Positions 1 to 12,429 of a DNA stretch of 64,000 bases are shown here, one piece after another. Made by a program: the position numbers and the translations under genes. A model generated the notes under the pieces. That model saw only the letters and a list, made by a program, of their open reading frames with translations, did no database searches and was not told the DNA's origin. This stretch comes from Macrobrachium rosenbergii. Its lineage: Eukaryota; Arthropoda; Malacostraca; Decapoda; Palaemonidae. How positions within the stretch are numbered: position 1 is the stretch's first letter; each line of letters starts with the position of its first letter. The stretch is from the NCBI RefSeq assembly GCF_040412425.1, contig NC_089789.1:37297106-37361105 (forward strand), written 5' to 3'.

Positions 1-437
1 CATATCATTATCAGTAATACATGTATACATCTCAGCTTTTTAAAATCTTCACTTACAATGGTGGTGTTTGTATTTTACTGGTAAAGTAGTCAGATGGACA
101 CTGTATATATAGATGTGTTTATGACAGACTAAGCTTTTTTTCTTTGTTTCTTGACATTTGCAGCTTACACAAGTCATCTGCATTTTAGGCAGATGACAGT
201 ATGACTGTAAAAATATTTGATTTAGTTTTTGATAAAAAACCTGCAAACATACAAAACCACAGATTTGAGAAGTCATCTGTAGTGGGATTAGTTTTTACCT
301 TTGAACTGTATTTTTTGTCTCAGTGAGACAGACAAATACAGGCAGATATTATATTTATACATCATTTGAATTGTCAACTTCATTTGCAATAACTTTTGGT
401 ATACACTATTAACATAATGCTTCTTTATATTTTCCAG

Positions 438-501
438 GTACCAGTCTCTTAATTTGACGCACGTTCCAGAACACAGTGTCCAGATTTATGAATTCAGATA
501 A
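438..501 (+). CDS. last coding exon of an unidentified gene entering from the left
   Basis: A polypyrimidine tract ending in TTTTCCAG (to 437) is followed by a short open stretch that ends in TAA at 499-501. After one base that completes a split codon, it reads YQSLNLTHVPEHSVQIYEFR then stop. The peptide looks like the end of a folded protein and could be the last strand of a beta-propeller, but I do not recognise the family. A second possible acceptor at 443-444 keeps the same frame. The rest of the gene lies left of the window, and bases 1-437 read as its last intron. A canonical AATAAA follows at 666-671. The call rests on acceptor quality, protein-like composition and the nearby polyadenylation signal. 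Confidence 0.5.
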
Positions 502-665
502 AAGTTTGTCATTCAATACAATTAAGGATGTGTATGTATGTGATTCATATTTTATTTGTTCTTCTGTAAAGATTTTGACAGGAGTGTTATTGAAGTCTTT
601 TACTACTTAGATTTATTGCTCTTTTTATGAATGGGAGCTGGTGGATGCCGGAAAATTCATCGGTG

Positions 666-671
666 AATAAA
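666..671 (+). other. candidate polyadenylation signal of the upstream gene
   Basis: AATAAA lies 165 bases after the stop at 501. It sits in an imperfect tandem repeat of about 40 bp (two GGTGGATGC-like units near 640 and 680). Confidence 0.35.
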
Positions 672-3408
672 ACAAGTTAGGTGGATGCAGGAATATTCAT
701 CTATGAAAATATTTAAAAGAACACTCAAAACGGTTTATTTGTGCACATAGACTACACCTGTGATTCTTACAATGGACAATGGGATGGACGTACATTGCCT
801 TGAAGGACTTATACTTAGCAGATGCTTGCTTTTGACAATATTTGTCACAGGCAGCATATCTTTTATACAGATATATTGGGGTACTGATGACATGATTAGC
901 ATTTAATGAAATGACACTGCCACGGTACATTTCTGTTCAATGTACTCAGATTGGCTGGATCCTCATGCAGCTGAATTTTTGGGTCCTTGTTTAAGTCTCT
1001 TCATTAGAGTGCATAACTTTAGCTTATTTTATGTCCTAAACTGGTGAAGGCGATGTAGAATTGTGTTGCCAAAAGATTTGTATAAAAAAAAAAATTATTC
1101 TGCATTATGGTTGTTGGCAAGTATGTTGTCTTGTATATAATTTATGAAAAGGTCCGTAGAAAATATTCTGTGTAAAAATGCTTACAGACATTATCATTCT
1201 GTAGAATAATCATGGGTAATCCAAGATGAGTTTATTCATTTTTTGTATATAAAAGTAAAAAATGCAATTATACAATATCACTAAACTAAATTAAATTTTG
1301 CAAAGTATATAGATACAGTATATAACAGTAGCATTACTTTAGGAAAAACTAGGAAGTTTCCGGGAACAAAAAATTATTACATGATATTGAAATTGCTTTT
1401 TAAATTGTGCACAAGGGCTAGCATCATTTACCAAAAGATGGAAATTGTGACACCTTATGAACTTGAATGAAAGATGTATTCAGTTATCATGGTCTAAATT
1501 TTTTAAAGTGGTTAATGTTAATACGGCTATAGAGATGCTTTTGTTTTTCACCTGGTGAATCTTTTTTTCCGTTCTTAAGAACGAATATGGCTTTGTTCCA
1601 TTTATGTAGTATTCTAGGAGATGTATGAATTACATGTGAAATTCTCGTACTCATAACTGACAAAAATCACACAAGTTGTACCATTTAGTATTGAAATTGG
1701 AGGTACCCATCACCACCTTGACTTTTTTTTGTATGTTGAGTGGATAGTTCTTAATGTTTTGTTTATTGCAATTGTAATTTGGTGTAGTCACAATTGTTGT
1801 GGCAGTTGTAAAGTAATTTACCTCCCTTTGATATTAACACAGAATTTCCGTACAGTTTTCACAAAACATTAAAATCATATGTTGTAGTCATTGTTTTTTC
1901 TCAGATTATATATTAGTGTTGGGTTTCTCTATATTTTCATCTTTATCAGTATCTTTTATATAATCATTGTTTTTTGTGTATTTCTGTATCTGTATTAGCA
2001 GGGTTTCATGAGATATCAGTGTTTTTGAAGTTAATGCTACAATTTATAAGAGAACTACTCCCACTTAATGATGCTCATATATCAGGATTTTACCGGAGAG
2101 AACTTGCTTCCAAAAATTTTTCAGGTAAATCGTAGTGGTTTCGTTAGCATTTGTGAACAAGACAGAAATTTTATTTATCCAAAATTGGTCATGGTATATA
2201 ATAGGGATGAATCACATTGTTAACATATTCCAGTGGCAATTAGTATCATATCCTCCGACTGCAAGATGCAAATTTGAACCTTTCTTCACGTAAACTTGCC
2301 TTTGAAATCGTACTTTCGTACTAAAGCTTTATTTCAGTGAAGAATAAGCTATTATAAAATTGTGTATATATGACAAGAGAAGGGACATATTCATGTAAAG
2401 GGTGCCATCAGAATAGAAATTACTTTCTTATAGAGTTTTCTACAAGTTATATTCAAAGTATGAACAAAGTTCAAGCTTCTTAAATATGAATAAGTTGCCC
2501 AATGTTTCAGAATGAAGTTCATAAGTATATTTCAAAACTTAAAATTTAAGGTTGCCTTTTAAGAATACCTGAACTACTTGCAAGATCACTTTGCAAGATC
2601 ACTTCCGACTCAAAAAGACCCTGTAAGTGTCTTTTGAGAGGAAATAGCATCTCATACCTTATTTCTAAGCCTGGTATCTTAGTCTGATTCACATAAGTCT
2701 GTTGTTAGTAAACTCAGGCAAACGTAAAGGTGATCATAGGATGAGTATTACAGCACCATAACATAACTTGAATCAGTAATTGCTAGAACACATACGCTGA
2801 GAGTACAGTAGAAGGGTATTATTGACACAGAACTGTGACATTATTGTTATTTTTTTCATTATCCAAAATGAGTACAAGTGGGGAAAAGTTTAAAGGACAT
2901 TCATTAGCAAAGCAACCTTCCACAAAATAAAAGGTCCTTATATGCAAAAGAGAGAAGAAAATAGAATCATTAACATAACAGTAAGATTAAAAAACTAAAG
3001 TTGTGGTGGTGACTTTGTAAAGTAGCATTAATGCTGCTATTAAACTATGGAGTGTCCAGTAGTCCTTCACAATCCCATCTCGTGGTGGCCAAGAAGCATA
3101 ACAGTTAATTCAAATTGCAGTGCCTCACCGATCAGCCTAAGCTGTCAGTCAGTATGTATCTTGGTTAAACTTGAGTACACCAACATCAATAACACTGCTA
3201 GGATGAACATTCCATCATTTTGTGGAAGACCATCTCATTGTTTTAAAGTACAAGGACTTGGAAAATTCCAGTACCATGCAACATGATGGACAAACAGAAT
3301 TTGGAAGCTGATGCTTTGCAAAGCAAGTGAAATGCACATGTTCTTTGGGCAAAGGCAGTTGGACACCAGTAATTAGTGACTAGTAAATGTGAAAGGACAT
3401 CAAGAATG
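672..3408. other. intergenic, no gene seen
   Basis: AT-rich sequence with no open frame that looks like protein and no transposon ends. The only structure noted is a 15-bp tandem duplication (TTGCAAGATCACT...) near 2577-2607. It may include downstream 3' UTR of the gene ending at 501. Confidence 0.5.
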
Positions 3409-3672
3409 GAATATAGCATTTAGGCCAAAGGCCAAGCACTGGGACCTATGAGGTCATTCAGCCCTGAAATGGAAATTGACAGTTAAAGGTTTGAAAGGTG
3501 TAACAGGAGGAAAACCTTGCAGTTGCACTATGAATCAAGAGTTTGAGAGGGTGGAAAGGAAGATGAAAGAAAGGGAATATGAACGGAGGTACATAAAAGG
3601 AATGTAAAGGGGGTGTGGCTAGGGGCTGAAGGGATGCTGCAAAGAACCTTAAGTAATACCTACAGTGCACCT
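3409..3672 (+). repeat. dispersed decapod-type repeat, copy A
   Basis: Starts near ATTTAGGCCAAAGGCCAAGC and ends near CCTACAGTGCACC. It shares ordered blocks with copies at 53175-53424 (same strand) and 63588-63842 (reverse): GGTCATTCAG, GAATATGAACGGAGGT, a GCAGCTAGGGGC-like block, and a TTAAGTA(A/G)T(A/G)CCTACAGTGCACC end. The copies are too diverged for a recent duplication. No protein is encoded; the open frames on the opposite strand are by-products of the purine-rich composition. Size suggests a SINE or short non-autonomous element, but no terminal repeats or target duplications were resolved. Confidence 0.65.
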
Positions 3673-4937
3673 CAATATTTCTGTATGGGGAAGGACATCA
3701 AAGGTACCTAATTATTAGGTGCAAGGCCTACTTCTCCTACTGTTGTGGATTAAGAATCCCTAGAAACAGCTGATAAATTATAACCCATTTTTGCCACACC
3801 CTTCTTGCCTTCGCTAGGTAAGGTTCAGTGGATAGATAAAAGATTTTGATCAGTACTGTACTTGAAGACTATAGTTAGTTTAGAATATTTTAAACTATAT
3901 ATAACTATTGAAGAATTGCCAGTATAACCGAAGTGATATAAGCAAGGAGATTTGGTAGATGATTGAAAATAATGGAATTTTAAAAAACTTAGTTAACGAA
4001 GGTTTTATAGGAAACAATGTTTTAGTGGCACTGTAGTTACAAGCTGTAGTGGGTACATTTTAATCTGATAACAGTGGATTAAAACATCAAACCCACCATT
4101 GGATTGTGGTCTTATTAGATTAAAAAGAGCTCCACACTAATTTTATCCCATCTTCAAGTTGGTAACACTTCTTTTAATCCAATCTTTATTTAGAGAAGTT
4201 GATCAGTACCAACATTTTTTGTTTGAACATCCATACTTCAGCCAACAGCAAAAGTAAAATTCTGGAGATATCAGTTTTTTGGGAATATTGTCAGAATCTT
4301 CCCCACTTTTGTAATCCAGTAATTAGTTTTTCTAAGAAGGCAGTTTATCAAAGACTTAGATTTTATTACCAAAGACATACCCTTCACACCAGCCTTATGA
4401 AAGTCAACTCTATGGATTTGATCCTCTCATTAAGCTACCGGATAATAATCACAATACTTAGTTGTCATGAGCAAATGCATCTCCCTTCAGCTTCTTTCAT
4501 TGTATGATAGTACATAGGTCTCTGAATTAAGGTCTCACCCAAGCTATAAAATGCATCAGTGTCTGGTTGTAATATTTGAGAAAACTCATATCAAACTGGT
4601 TCATAAAAATGCAATAGTTATGTTTTTTATCTCTAAAGGTTTGTTGGTTTGCCTTGGGAAGCTGTAGCTTGAAAATGCAGTCTTTAACAACTTGATTGCT
4701 TTCTTGTATGTTCTTTGAGTTAAGTTTGCTTTTTCAGACCATGGTGGGTTCTTGGCAAACTTTTTCAGACCATGGTGAATTCTCGTATACACTTCTCTGC
4801 CAGCTTTGGGTTTTAGAGAGCAGCATGAGAAAATATCAAGTGGTGGTTGCCAACAGTTTTTGTTTGTACTGTACAAAATTTATTATCAGATGACCACCAC
4901 TTTGATATAGGTTTCTAATGCAGCTAACTAGCAAGTG
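3673..4937. other. intergenic, nothing recognised
   Basis: No gene, transposon end or tandem array recognised. A 102-codon frame at 4199-4507 has no splice context and low-complexity composition, so it is treated as chance. Confidence 0.45.
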
Positions 4938-4940
4938 TGA

Positions 4941-6083
4941 TGCCGCGTCCCCACAGTCGAACTCTGTCTTCAGACTATGTCTTTACCATACAAAGTATGC
5001 AAACTCTGACTGAAACTTCGTCCAAACAGCAGAGCTACAGGACAGGTGGGTTACGGTCTTTAGGTAATCACTAATCAGTCGGCAGCAAGTCGAGGCAGCG
5101 TGTGGTTGTGGTAGTGTAATACGGTTAATGATTTTGACCCTTTTTGAGGATGTGGAATACCTCGAAGGGGCCCTGACCTATATGGTTTAAGTTAGGAATA
5201 TGTTGAATATTAAAAACAACTGATCTGATCTAGTAACTACTCATCAATTATTGTGCACTGTCCTTTTACTATCATTCATAGGTAGAACAAATATATTCAG
5301 TATAAAACTATTTCATGTATTTTCACTAAAGTACTCTATAAAGACTAAACGTGACAATGTAAAAAAAAAAAAAAATATTTGAAGCGAGAGAGAGAGAGAG
5401 ACACACATACCTCAGAGTCAGAATGGTCTTCACCTAAAACCTCCTCAGCAGGGTACCTGCAGGAATGATCAGAAGATTGGTTATTGCTGCTTGGCATATT
5501 CGACACAGACGGTCCTGTAGTGTCGCCGTCATTTAAAAAAGAGAGATAATTAAAACACCATAACTTTGGCACATATATACCATCTGTTCCACTTCCCGAC
5601 TTCTTGGACATTTTCATTTGCCTCATTTCCCTACGGAACTGGTTTCTGAGAGTCTTTATTTTTTCACATCACTTGTCAAAACTTTGAAGCTTTACTGGTA
5701 ATCTTATTTGAAGTTATCTCTTTGAGGGCTGCAGCGCATTGGTTTCTATTCCTATAGGAAACACTTACTTTCCACAGACATTCATTTCAATTAAATTCAA
5801 TAATGTTTCCCGAGACCAATACGTGTTTGAGTTGGACATGATGCACAGTAATAAATCTAAGAAAAAATAAAAAATGTTCTTAACTCAGTCAGGATAGAAA
5901 CAGACTGAAAACTGATTTTGTGTCTGGCAACATCGTCATTTCATATTCAGTCAGAACAAGGGCATTGTTTGTGCCCTCTTTAACAGCAAACACGGACATT
6001 TTGTGTCTTTGTCTGCTTAAATTGCCCATTTACAGACAATGTCTTTGTGTCTGCATACAGAATTCGACCGTGTGGACACGGCA
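4941..6083 (-). mobile_element. PIF/Harbinger-like element carrying a MADF gene
   Basis: Terminal inverted repeats of about 35 bp bound a 1143-bp unit. The left end reads TGCCGCGTCCCCACAGTCGA. The reverse complement of the right end reads TGCCGTGTCCACACGGTCGA, and similarity continues inward through CTCTGT..CAGAC. Both ends are flanked by TGA (4938-4940 and 6084-6086), a 3-bp target duplication like those of PIF/Harbinger elements (usually TTA or TAA). The interior holds a broken MADF-domain gene on the - strand, the accessory DNA-binding gene type of this superfamily. No DDE transposase fits inside, so this is a non-autonomous derivative. The 2-bp AT interpretation of the duplication (ISL2EU-like) cannot be excluded. 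Confidence 0.75.
5411..5839 (-). pseudogene. MADF-domain (Myb/SANT-like) protein of a Harbinger-type element, broken
   Basis: From an ATG at 5839 the - strand starts a MADF domain (YWSRETLLNLIEMN) and stops after about 24 codons. The middle of the domain (SYRNRNQCAAALKEI) continues in another frame. The last third (LRNQFRREMRQMKMSKKSGS, then VPKLWCFNYLSFLND) is in a third frame, with an in-frame TGA at 5669-5671 just before it. Order and spacing match the family: W..E.LL.LIE, then Y.NR, then LR..FRRE, then the Y.P.LW.F..L.FL end. The reading ends at a good donor (GAG|GTATGT at 5411). The Ser/Asp-rich tail resembles the linker after MADF domains. At least two frame breaks make it a pseudogene, unless an intron near 5700-5790 hides one of them. 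Confidence 0.7.
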
Positions 6084-6452
6084 TGAGGCAGTTACAGAGT
6101 TCATGCATACAGTCTCTTGCCTTGATTGTCAGTTGTATAAGAAAAGCTCGAAGTTTTCTCTGTAATTTCTAGGACAAGTAACAGTATTCTATTGTGACAG
6201 CTTCCTACATCTTGCAGCATTTAAACATGTTTTCCTTCTGATATTATATATATTTGGAAGACATTCTTTATTTTCCCAAGTGTAAAATTTTTGCACTTGT
6301 CTGTTTTTATGTGCACACCAATTCAGTGCCCTTGTGTAGTCCAGTCATAAAGGATGGGAAGTAAGAATTGGGAGGAAAAAAATATTGGGTCCAATTCAGA
6401 AGATAGTTACTGATCTTCCTAATCAAATATCATAGGGTTCAAGAACTGGAAA

Positions 6453-6680
6453 TTGGGGAGAATTCCAAGGAGTGGTTTCAGTGGAAAGGAACCTGTCACG
6501 AAAGTGAACAGTTTAGCAATAAATGATATCCGCAAAGTAAAAGCTGCACTGGATAAACAGGCACATTTTAACCAGCTGCTTGAGATGGGAAGTGACTCTA
6601 CCTACCTGAACAGAATGTTGACTGAAACCATACATTATATGGTGGTGCTGTTGTACTGTAGACTGTTTTATCAGATTTAA
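6453..6680 (+). CDS. orphan open frame, possible exon or relic
   Basis: The middle of this frame looks unusually protein-like (NSLAINDIRKVKAALDKQAH, then FNQLLEMGSDSTYLNRML), with amphipathic heptad-like spacing and mixed charge. The ends (MVVLLYCRLFYQI) look like noise. A possible acceptor (ATCATAG, ending near 6435) precedes it in frame, but no convincing donor follows. I do not recognise a family. It may be a decayed exon, a retrocopy fragment or chance. Confidence 0.2.
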   Translation: MGRIPRSGFSGKEPVTKVNSLAINDIRKVKAALDKQAHFNQLLEMGSDSTYLNRMLTETIHYMVVLLYCRLFYQI

Positions 6681-6753
6681 TGGCATAATGCTGAGCATAT
6701 CAAATTCTATTTGATGGCATAATGTTTTGGTTTCTTTGTTGCATTTTGCCTTT

Positions 6754-6829
6754 GGTAGCCTGTTAATAGTGTCCTATTTATACTGTATCTTGGTAGGCTG
6801 TTAATAGTGGCCTATTTGTACTTTATCTG
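6754..6829. repeat. 38-bp tandem duplication
   Basis: Two head-to-tail copies, GGTAGCCTGTTAATAGTGTC.. and GGTAGGCTGTTAATAGTGGC.., with a few substitutions. Confidence 0.8.
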
Positions 6830-9605
6830 ACAGCTATGTTACATAGCTGTCCTCTGCAAAATCAGCTTGTTGACTCTTGATAAGCTGCTACTTTTCACAG
6901 TTTGCTTGTTTTGCTTTTCAGACTTGTATTGTGGTATTGTCTTACACATACAGATGTATTGATGTTTCAAAACTATGTCAGTGTATAAGGGCAAACCCTT
7001 AAGATAATTTTTAAGAGGTAAAAGCCTTAACTCAGTGGTCAAAGAGCACTGAACAGTGATAATGATAATTGTACTAACAATAATGACACGTTCCAAAGTT
7101 GTAGGGATGCAGAATTATCCTGTGAAGTCTAAGAGCTAAGAGCATCCAGTGCTCTACTGGCCTGATTTGGTATATCTAAAGGATATATATTGTACTGTAT
7201 AATGCAGTATAGAAATATTCTGCCCTTATGGATTTATATGTGGTCAATTTTCCCCTTTTGTATTATATTTACAGAACTCATGAAACATATTTAAAGAAAA
7301 CATGGAAAACTGAGTGAAATTTTAAGATGCTATTCAGTGGTTCATCTCTTATATGAATGGTCCCAAAATAGGCATAAAAAAATTGACTAAAGCATTTTTG
7401 CAAGCAAAGATTCCAATTAGTGATCCTGTCTCTCACAAGTGAGTTTCATCAAATAAAAACTTGTTTGTAATAACAGGAGTGATATTATTAGATCATTTAA
7501 TCAAATTCATTTTGACTCAGGATATGTATTGCAGTCTGTGCCTTGTGTTCAGTCTCAGACCAGATCCTAAGATAGTATAGTATGTCAATTGAAATTTGGA
7601 ATCTGAATTTGACAAGATTCCCAGTACAGTAGAGTTGAATTTTGGAGTGTTTTTGTGATAAAAATCAGTGTTAATTCTTGAAATAATTTCCTAGGATAAC
7701 TCATGGATCTATTTGACTTTCTGACCAAACTGCATTCTCTTATGGTGCAATTGTACACCAGACATCAAGTAAAATAATGATAAAAATTCATGGGTCATAT
7801 TAGTTAATTGGGGCAGCAGAATTTTTTTCCAACTCATTTGGGATGGCATTAGTTTTTATTCACCATTTGTATGTTTGAAATTCACAATTTAAGGTATGGA
7901 TTGTCCTGTTAAATTAATGTTATGTAAATTATGTGAATTGTAATATTATTTGCATTTTGGGATTTTCTTGTGATTCATTTATACTCATTATATATATGTT
8001 GACAGTGTTTGTATTGGTACTTTTGATGTTTAAAAATTTGGTTCAAAGGGTTCATGAAGTTTGGTATAGTGGTGATTACATATTCATAATATGGGTGTGA
8101 CATGTGCAGTTTGTTGTCTCATTTTGGTGATGTCACATAAAGGATTGTTGCATTTAGTTCAGCTCTTAGCTCTAACAATTTCTTCCCCACTTTAAAGTGT
8201 GATGCAGAGTGTATTAGTAGCAGATTTGTTTTAGAAACTACAATACCAAATTAGTTCAGTTAGTTTAAGGTGAAAGTTCATTCAACATTTATTATGGTGT
8301 TGGATACAGTAGGGTGATTAGTTAATTTGTTAGTTATGAATTGTTATTTTTTTATGAACAAGGAATAATAATTAGTTTGATAAAGTTTAGTTTTGGCAAA
8401 ATGTATTGAGGTTGTATTCAGAATTTAATAAGGAAGTTATTAGTAAGCTACATTAGTAATGGGGCAAATAGTATCTTCACCAGCATTTCCATGGTCAGTA
8501 ATTTTTTTTTTATCTTAGTTATCGTATTCAAAACATTTTTAGGAAGCATAGCTGCTGTTGAAGATAAAAGTTATAAACATGATTACATATTTTAGACATA
8601 AATTGTAAAGTATTGTAGTTATACATTTAACTACTGTTATGAAATTCTGGCATATTTCATTTACACAAAATGGTTCTTCATACTTGTGTGAACCAGCTGA
8701 TGAACTGTAGCATCTTGCATTTTTGTAATGACACAGATACGAAGTTTTAGAATATTGTATCGAACTAACTTTCATTATAAGCCTAGAGTATTTCTGGAAG
8801 AACCCATAAACTTTAGGTGACGGCATACCAATGCTGTAAGCTCTCTTGTCTTGATTGTGATGATGATATGAACTCTAAGCCTCTGCACATGAAAGGTGCT
8901 TGTTGCCTGCAGTTCTTGTAATTGGAGTTTAAGAAAGTAATTTTAGGAAATTGCTGTTTGATGCCAATTAACATGAATTATGGTAATGTCATTATTGTGA
9001 TGTGTAGTTCTAAAGTTTTGTTTTCCGGTGGAATACTTCTGGTTGTACAAGTTTATTAGTATCACAAGTTCGCTTTATTATAGGTTGTTAACCTAGAATT
9101 TGTCTACCCAGAGATTACTGAGAACTTTATAAGATCCTTTGGAACGTCACCAAAAAGTAGGTAACAGGACCATGGCTGTAGGATTATTACATCAGGCTAC
9201 AGGTATGGTTGGCAGAGAAGGCTGGTACCTTCTATTTTTCATGTGAGGGTAACCTGTTGCACTCCCATTTACATCCATCTAGTTCAGTCCTCTAAAGTTT
9301 CTTTTTATGGAATGTGTTATCTCTCTGGTGTACATGTGATGGGATTGCTAGTAAAGTTGTATTGATGCATTTCATGAAACATCTTTGGAAATGTTATTAA
9401 CAGTTTTAGAAAACTGGAATGTTTTATTTTTATGCTGGTCTCGAATATTCTATGAATATTCAGTGAGCTGTAGAAATTTGCCAGAGCTAATTCTAGTTGT
9501 TTTGGAAATCATAAAACCAGATCTTTAAATATGGTTTTATTGTCCTTTCACTGTAATTTTAATGTGGTTGCACAAGAAGCAGGTTACTGTATGAAAGCTA
9601 TTATT

Positions 9606-10730
9606 GTCAGTTAAGAGAAAACTGAAGTTCAAATCCCAATTATAAGTGATGGGTTAATAACTACTATGTGGCAAGTAAGATCACCCCTGAGCAGTGGATC
9701 CTCCCATTTCACGTGGAACTTGTCTTCTTTGCTTGCTCAAGAGGTACAGTACATAGGAACCTTTACAGAGCTCTTATCACCAAATTTTCCCATTCCCATT
9801 TGTCATAATAAGTATTCATCTTTTACAGCAAAGCTCAAAAGGATGGTTGTCGTTTATTTATATTTTTTAAAAACTGCAAAAGGAACAGCTGAATGCTTCT
9901 GTTAATTTTGTGCAGGCATTAAGAGTTGCATAATTCTAGACAAATGTGAAAATACAACGTAAATATTCGAACAGTGGTAGGAAAGAGTAGGGAGATGGTG
10001 CCAATAAGGTGTGTGAATTTGTAGTCAGTATAAAGGAAGAGGAAAGAATATTAGGATTTACAGAATTGTAAATCAAGTAAATTGGAGTTGATGTAATGGT
10101 CCAAGATGAAATGACTGAAGATTCGATATAGGTGTGACAAGTACATAAAAGGATAATGAAGATTGCTAGAAAAGAAGGCAATGCATGTACTTTGTAACAT
10201 CTGGAAAGGTACATGCAGAGAGACATAGATTGTGGCATACAAAGAGCAATTGAAAAGAACCCTTGTGCTCTGGAGAGAAGTCTGGTGGCAAAGGCAAAGA
10301 GGGTATGGGATGACTGAAATCAGAATCTGAACAAAGCAGAAGGAGAATGATATTGACAGCACAGTGGATGAGGGGAAAAAAAGAATATGGAAATGGGTAA
10401 AGTATATTAAAAATGAGAAATGTCGAGATGAAAGGAATAATTCAAAAATTGCTGGTACACATTATGGAAATATTGGACAGTCTAGAGGAAAGTGCACAGA
10501 CATCAAATATTTGATTCAACAAATGTATGTTGGGTGTCATGACACTAAAATCAAGAGATTGCGTTTGTAACAAGAACCACCATGAAGAAAAGTGTTCATA
10601 TTTGTATGGAGGAATTTAAAGTTAGTATCTATTAATGAGTCGTTTAAGAGAAAACTGAAGTTCAAATCTCAACTATAGATAAGTGATGCGTTAATAACTG
10701 CTATGTGACAAATAAGATTACCCCTGAGCG
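9606..10730. repeat. direct repeats of about 85-90 bp, 1.03 kb apart
   Basis: The block at about 9606-9692 (TTAAGAGAAAACTGAAGTTC.. to ..CACCCCTGAG) recurs at about 10639-10728 with roughly ten substitutions and small indels. The kilobase between is purine-rich on the + strand with short decayed frames. This could be a duplicated segment of a retroelement or the ends of an old element, but no diagnostic protein motif was found. Confidence 0.6.
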
Positions 10731-12429
10731 GGAGAGAGGCACAAGGAGTGCAGAAAGCCATGTAACAACAGAATTAGTGGAAAAGGTAAAAACCAACCTT
10801 AAGTTGACTAGAAAGGAAGTAAAGGAGAAAGGCCAGTTGAAAAAGCAGGTGCTGTGGAAGAAGTTTACGGGTGAATGGAAGACTTGTGTATCAAATGTTA
10901 CAGAAGTTGCATAGGATTGTAACATGAATGCAGCAGGAAATGTTGAATTTTTTAAATGCATAAGAGGCCATTGTGCAAATAGGAGGACTACATTATGGTG
11001 GAATGGGTCTTGTTTTGAGTAGGATACTACTGTAGATATTAGATTATGAGGGCAATTAGAGTAATAGTATCCAGGAATATGCTTACTGCTAACTAAAATT
11101 ATCCAATTAGTGAACAGCAAACATTTATGTACACAGTCTAAGACATGCACTTTTTGTGGTGCAGAGACATGGCTGCTTACAAATGAAAGAGAAATTTAAG
11201 TTTGACTAAAAAATGCTGAAATTCATTGCTAGTTTATATTGGGAAAATCTGTATTATTAATGTTTGGTTGATAAACAGCCAAATCTCAAGATTCAGAAGC
11301 TTTGGGCATGTGATGAGAAGGAATCAGTCTTTGAGATAAGTATACGAAGTATAGTAATGAGTTTAGAAACAGTGGCCTGTGAAAATGGTAATATGATTGT
11401 GGAAAAATGTTATAAAAAGAAAAAACGAAGTAAAGACATGATTGATGATACAATGGGGATACTATACAGTAATGTATAAATGGATGATTGATCAATGTAA
11501 TGCTGCAATTTGCATAAAATACAGAAATGCTTAAGTGGATGACTAATGTACTTTCGCTGTCTGGGACTCTGACTTACCCAGTGTGTTCCTTACAGCCTAA
11601 ATTGAAGTAAGTTTGCTTCAACAGTAAACTTTCAGTTCTCTGTAGAAAAAAAAAAAACAATAGTTGTCAAGTTTTATCGTTATATCAGGTGGAAAAAATG
11701 ATGAAACTGAAATGAACAGTAGAAATATGTTCCCAAATTACCCAAGTTATGAAATTCTTGTGCTTATTAACACTCATTAAATCTGGAAAGCCTAGGTTAC
11801 ATACATTAAAAGTACAACTGCTTTCAATCTAATAAAGTAATATGAGGTGCTGATGGTTTAATCCTGTTAAAGTGTACAGAAATTGCTAAATACAGAAGTA
11901 TGATGGTAAATGGGTGTATCCCAATCACTATGAGGCTCAGAATCTGCACCTTGAAACTAGGTAAACCACTCCCTTTTATGCCATGATCTGGTAACAGCAT
12001 GAAGTGCAATAAAGAAAGAGGCAAGTAATGCAAAAGATGAAGAGTTGTGTGATCAAAGATTTAAAGATTTACTATACACAATCATACTCGTTGGTCTCAA
12101 GTATTGATAAGGGACAGTTGGACTCTGTTTGTCATACTATTTCTTCCAATATTGGAACACTTCATTAGAATATGTGTAAAGTATAAGTATGTAACTGTAC
12201 TGCAATGTGTTTTAAAAATTTACTCGTGTACAAGCATCGTTAACAAGACTTGAACATTAAGATGTAAAGGTTCATATCAAACCAAATTCAGAAATTATAA
12301 AGGGGACTAATATCATCACCAAATACAGTACAGTAGTACGCACCTGTTTTAACAGAATAGCAAAAAAAAAAAAAAAAAAATAGCATATACTGGATGTACA
12401 GAAACCCAGTTAAGTGGAAACAAAGATAA
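10731..12429. other. intergenic, possible decayed retroelement
   Basis: A Lys/Glu-rich frame at 10705-10914 and a following fragment (TLWWNG) faintly resemble the linker between endonuclease and reverse transcriptase of non-LTR elements. Nothing diagnostic is present. The remainder, including a poly-A run near 12362-12380, is unremarkable. Confidence 0.25.

Larger units (their letters stand above)
6087..9605. other. intergenic, mostly featureless
   Basis: Holds the orphan frame at 6453-6680 and a tandem duplication at 6754-6829, both listed separately. The rest is T-rich sequence without protein-like frames, transposon ends or RNA genes that I can recognise. Confidence 0.4.

Noticed and set aside
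10701..11150. 149-codon - strand open frame
   Set aside because: Hydrophobic, low-complexity complement of a purine-rich stretch. No motif, and it is interrupted beside a direct repeat.
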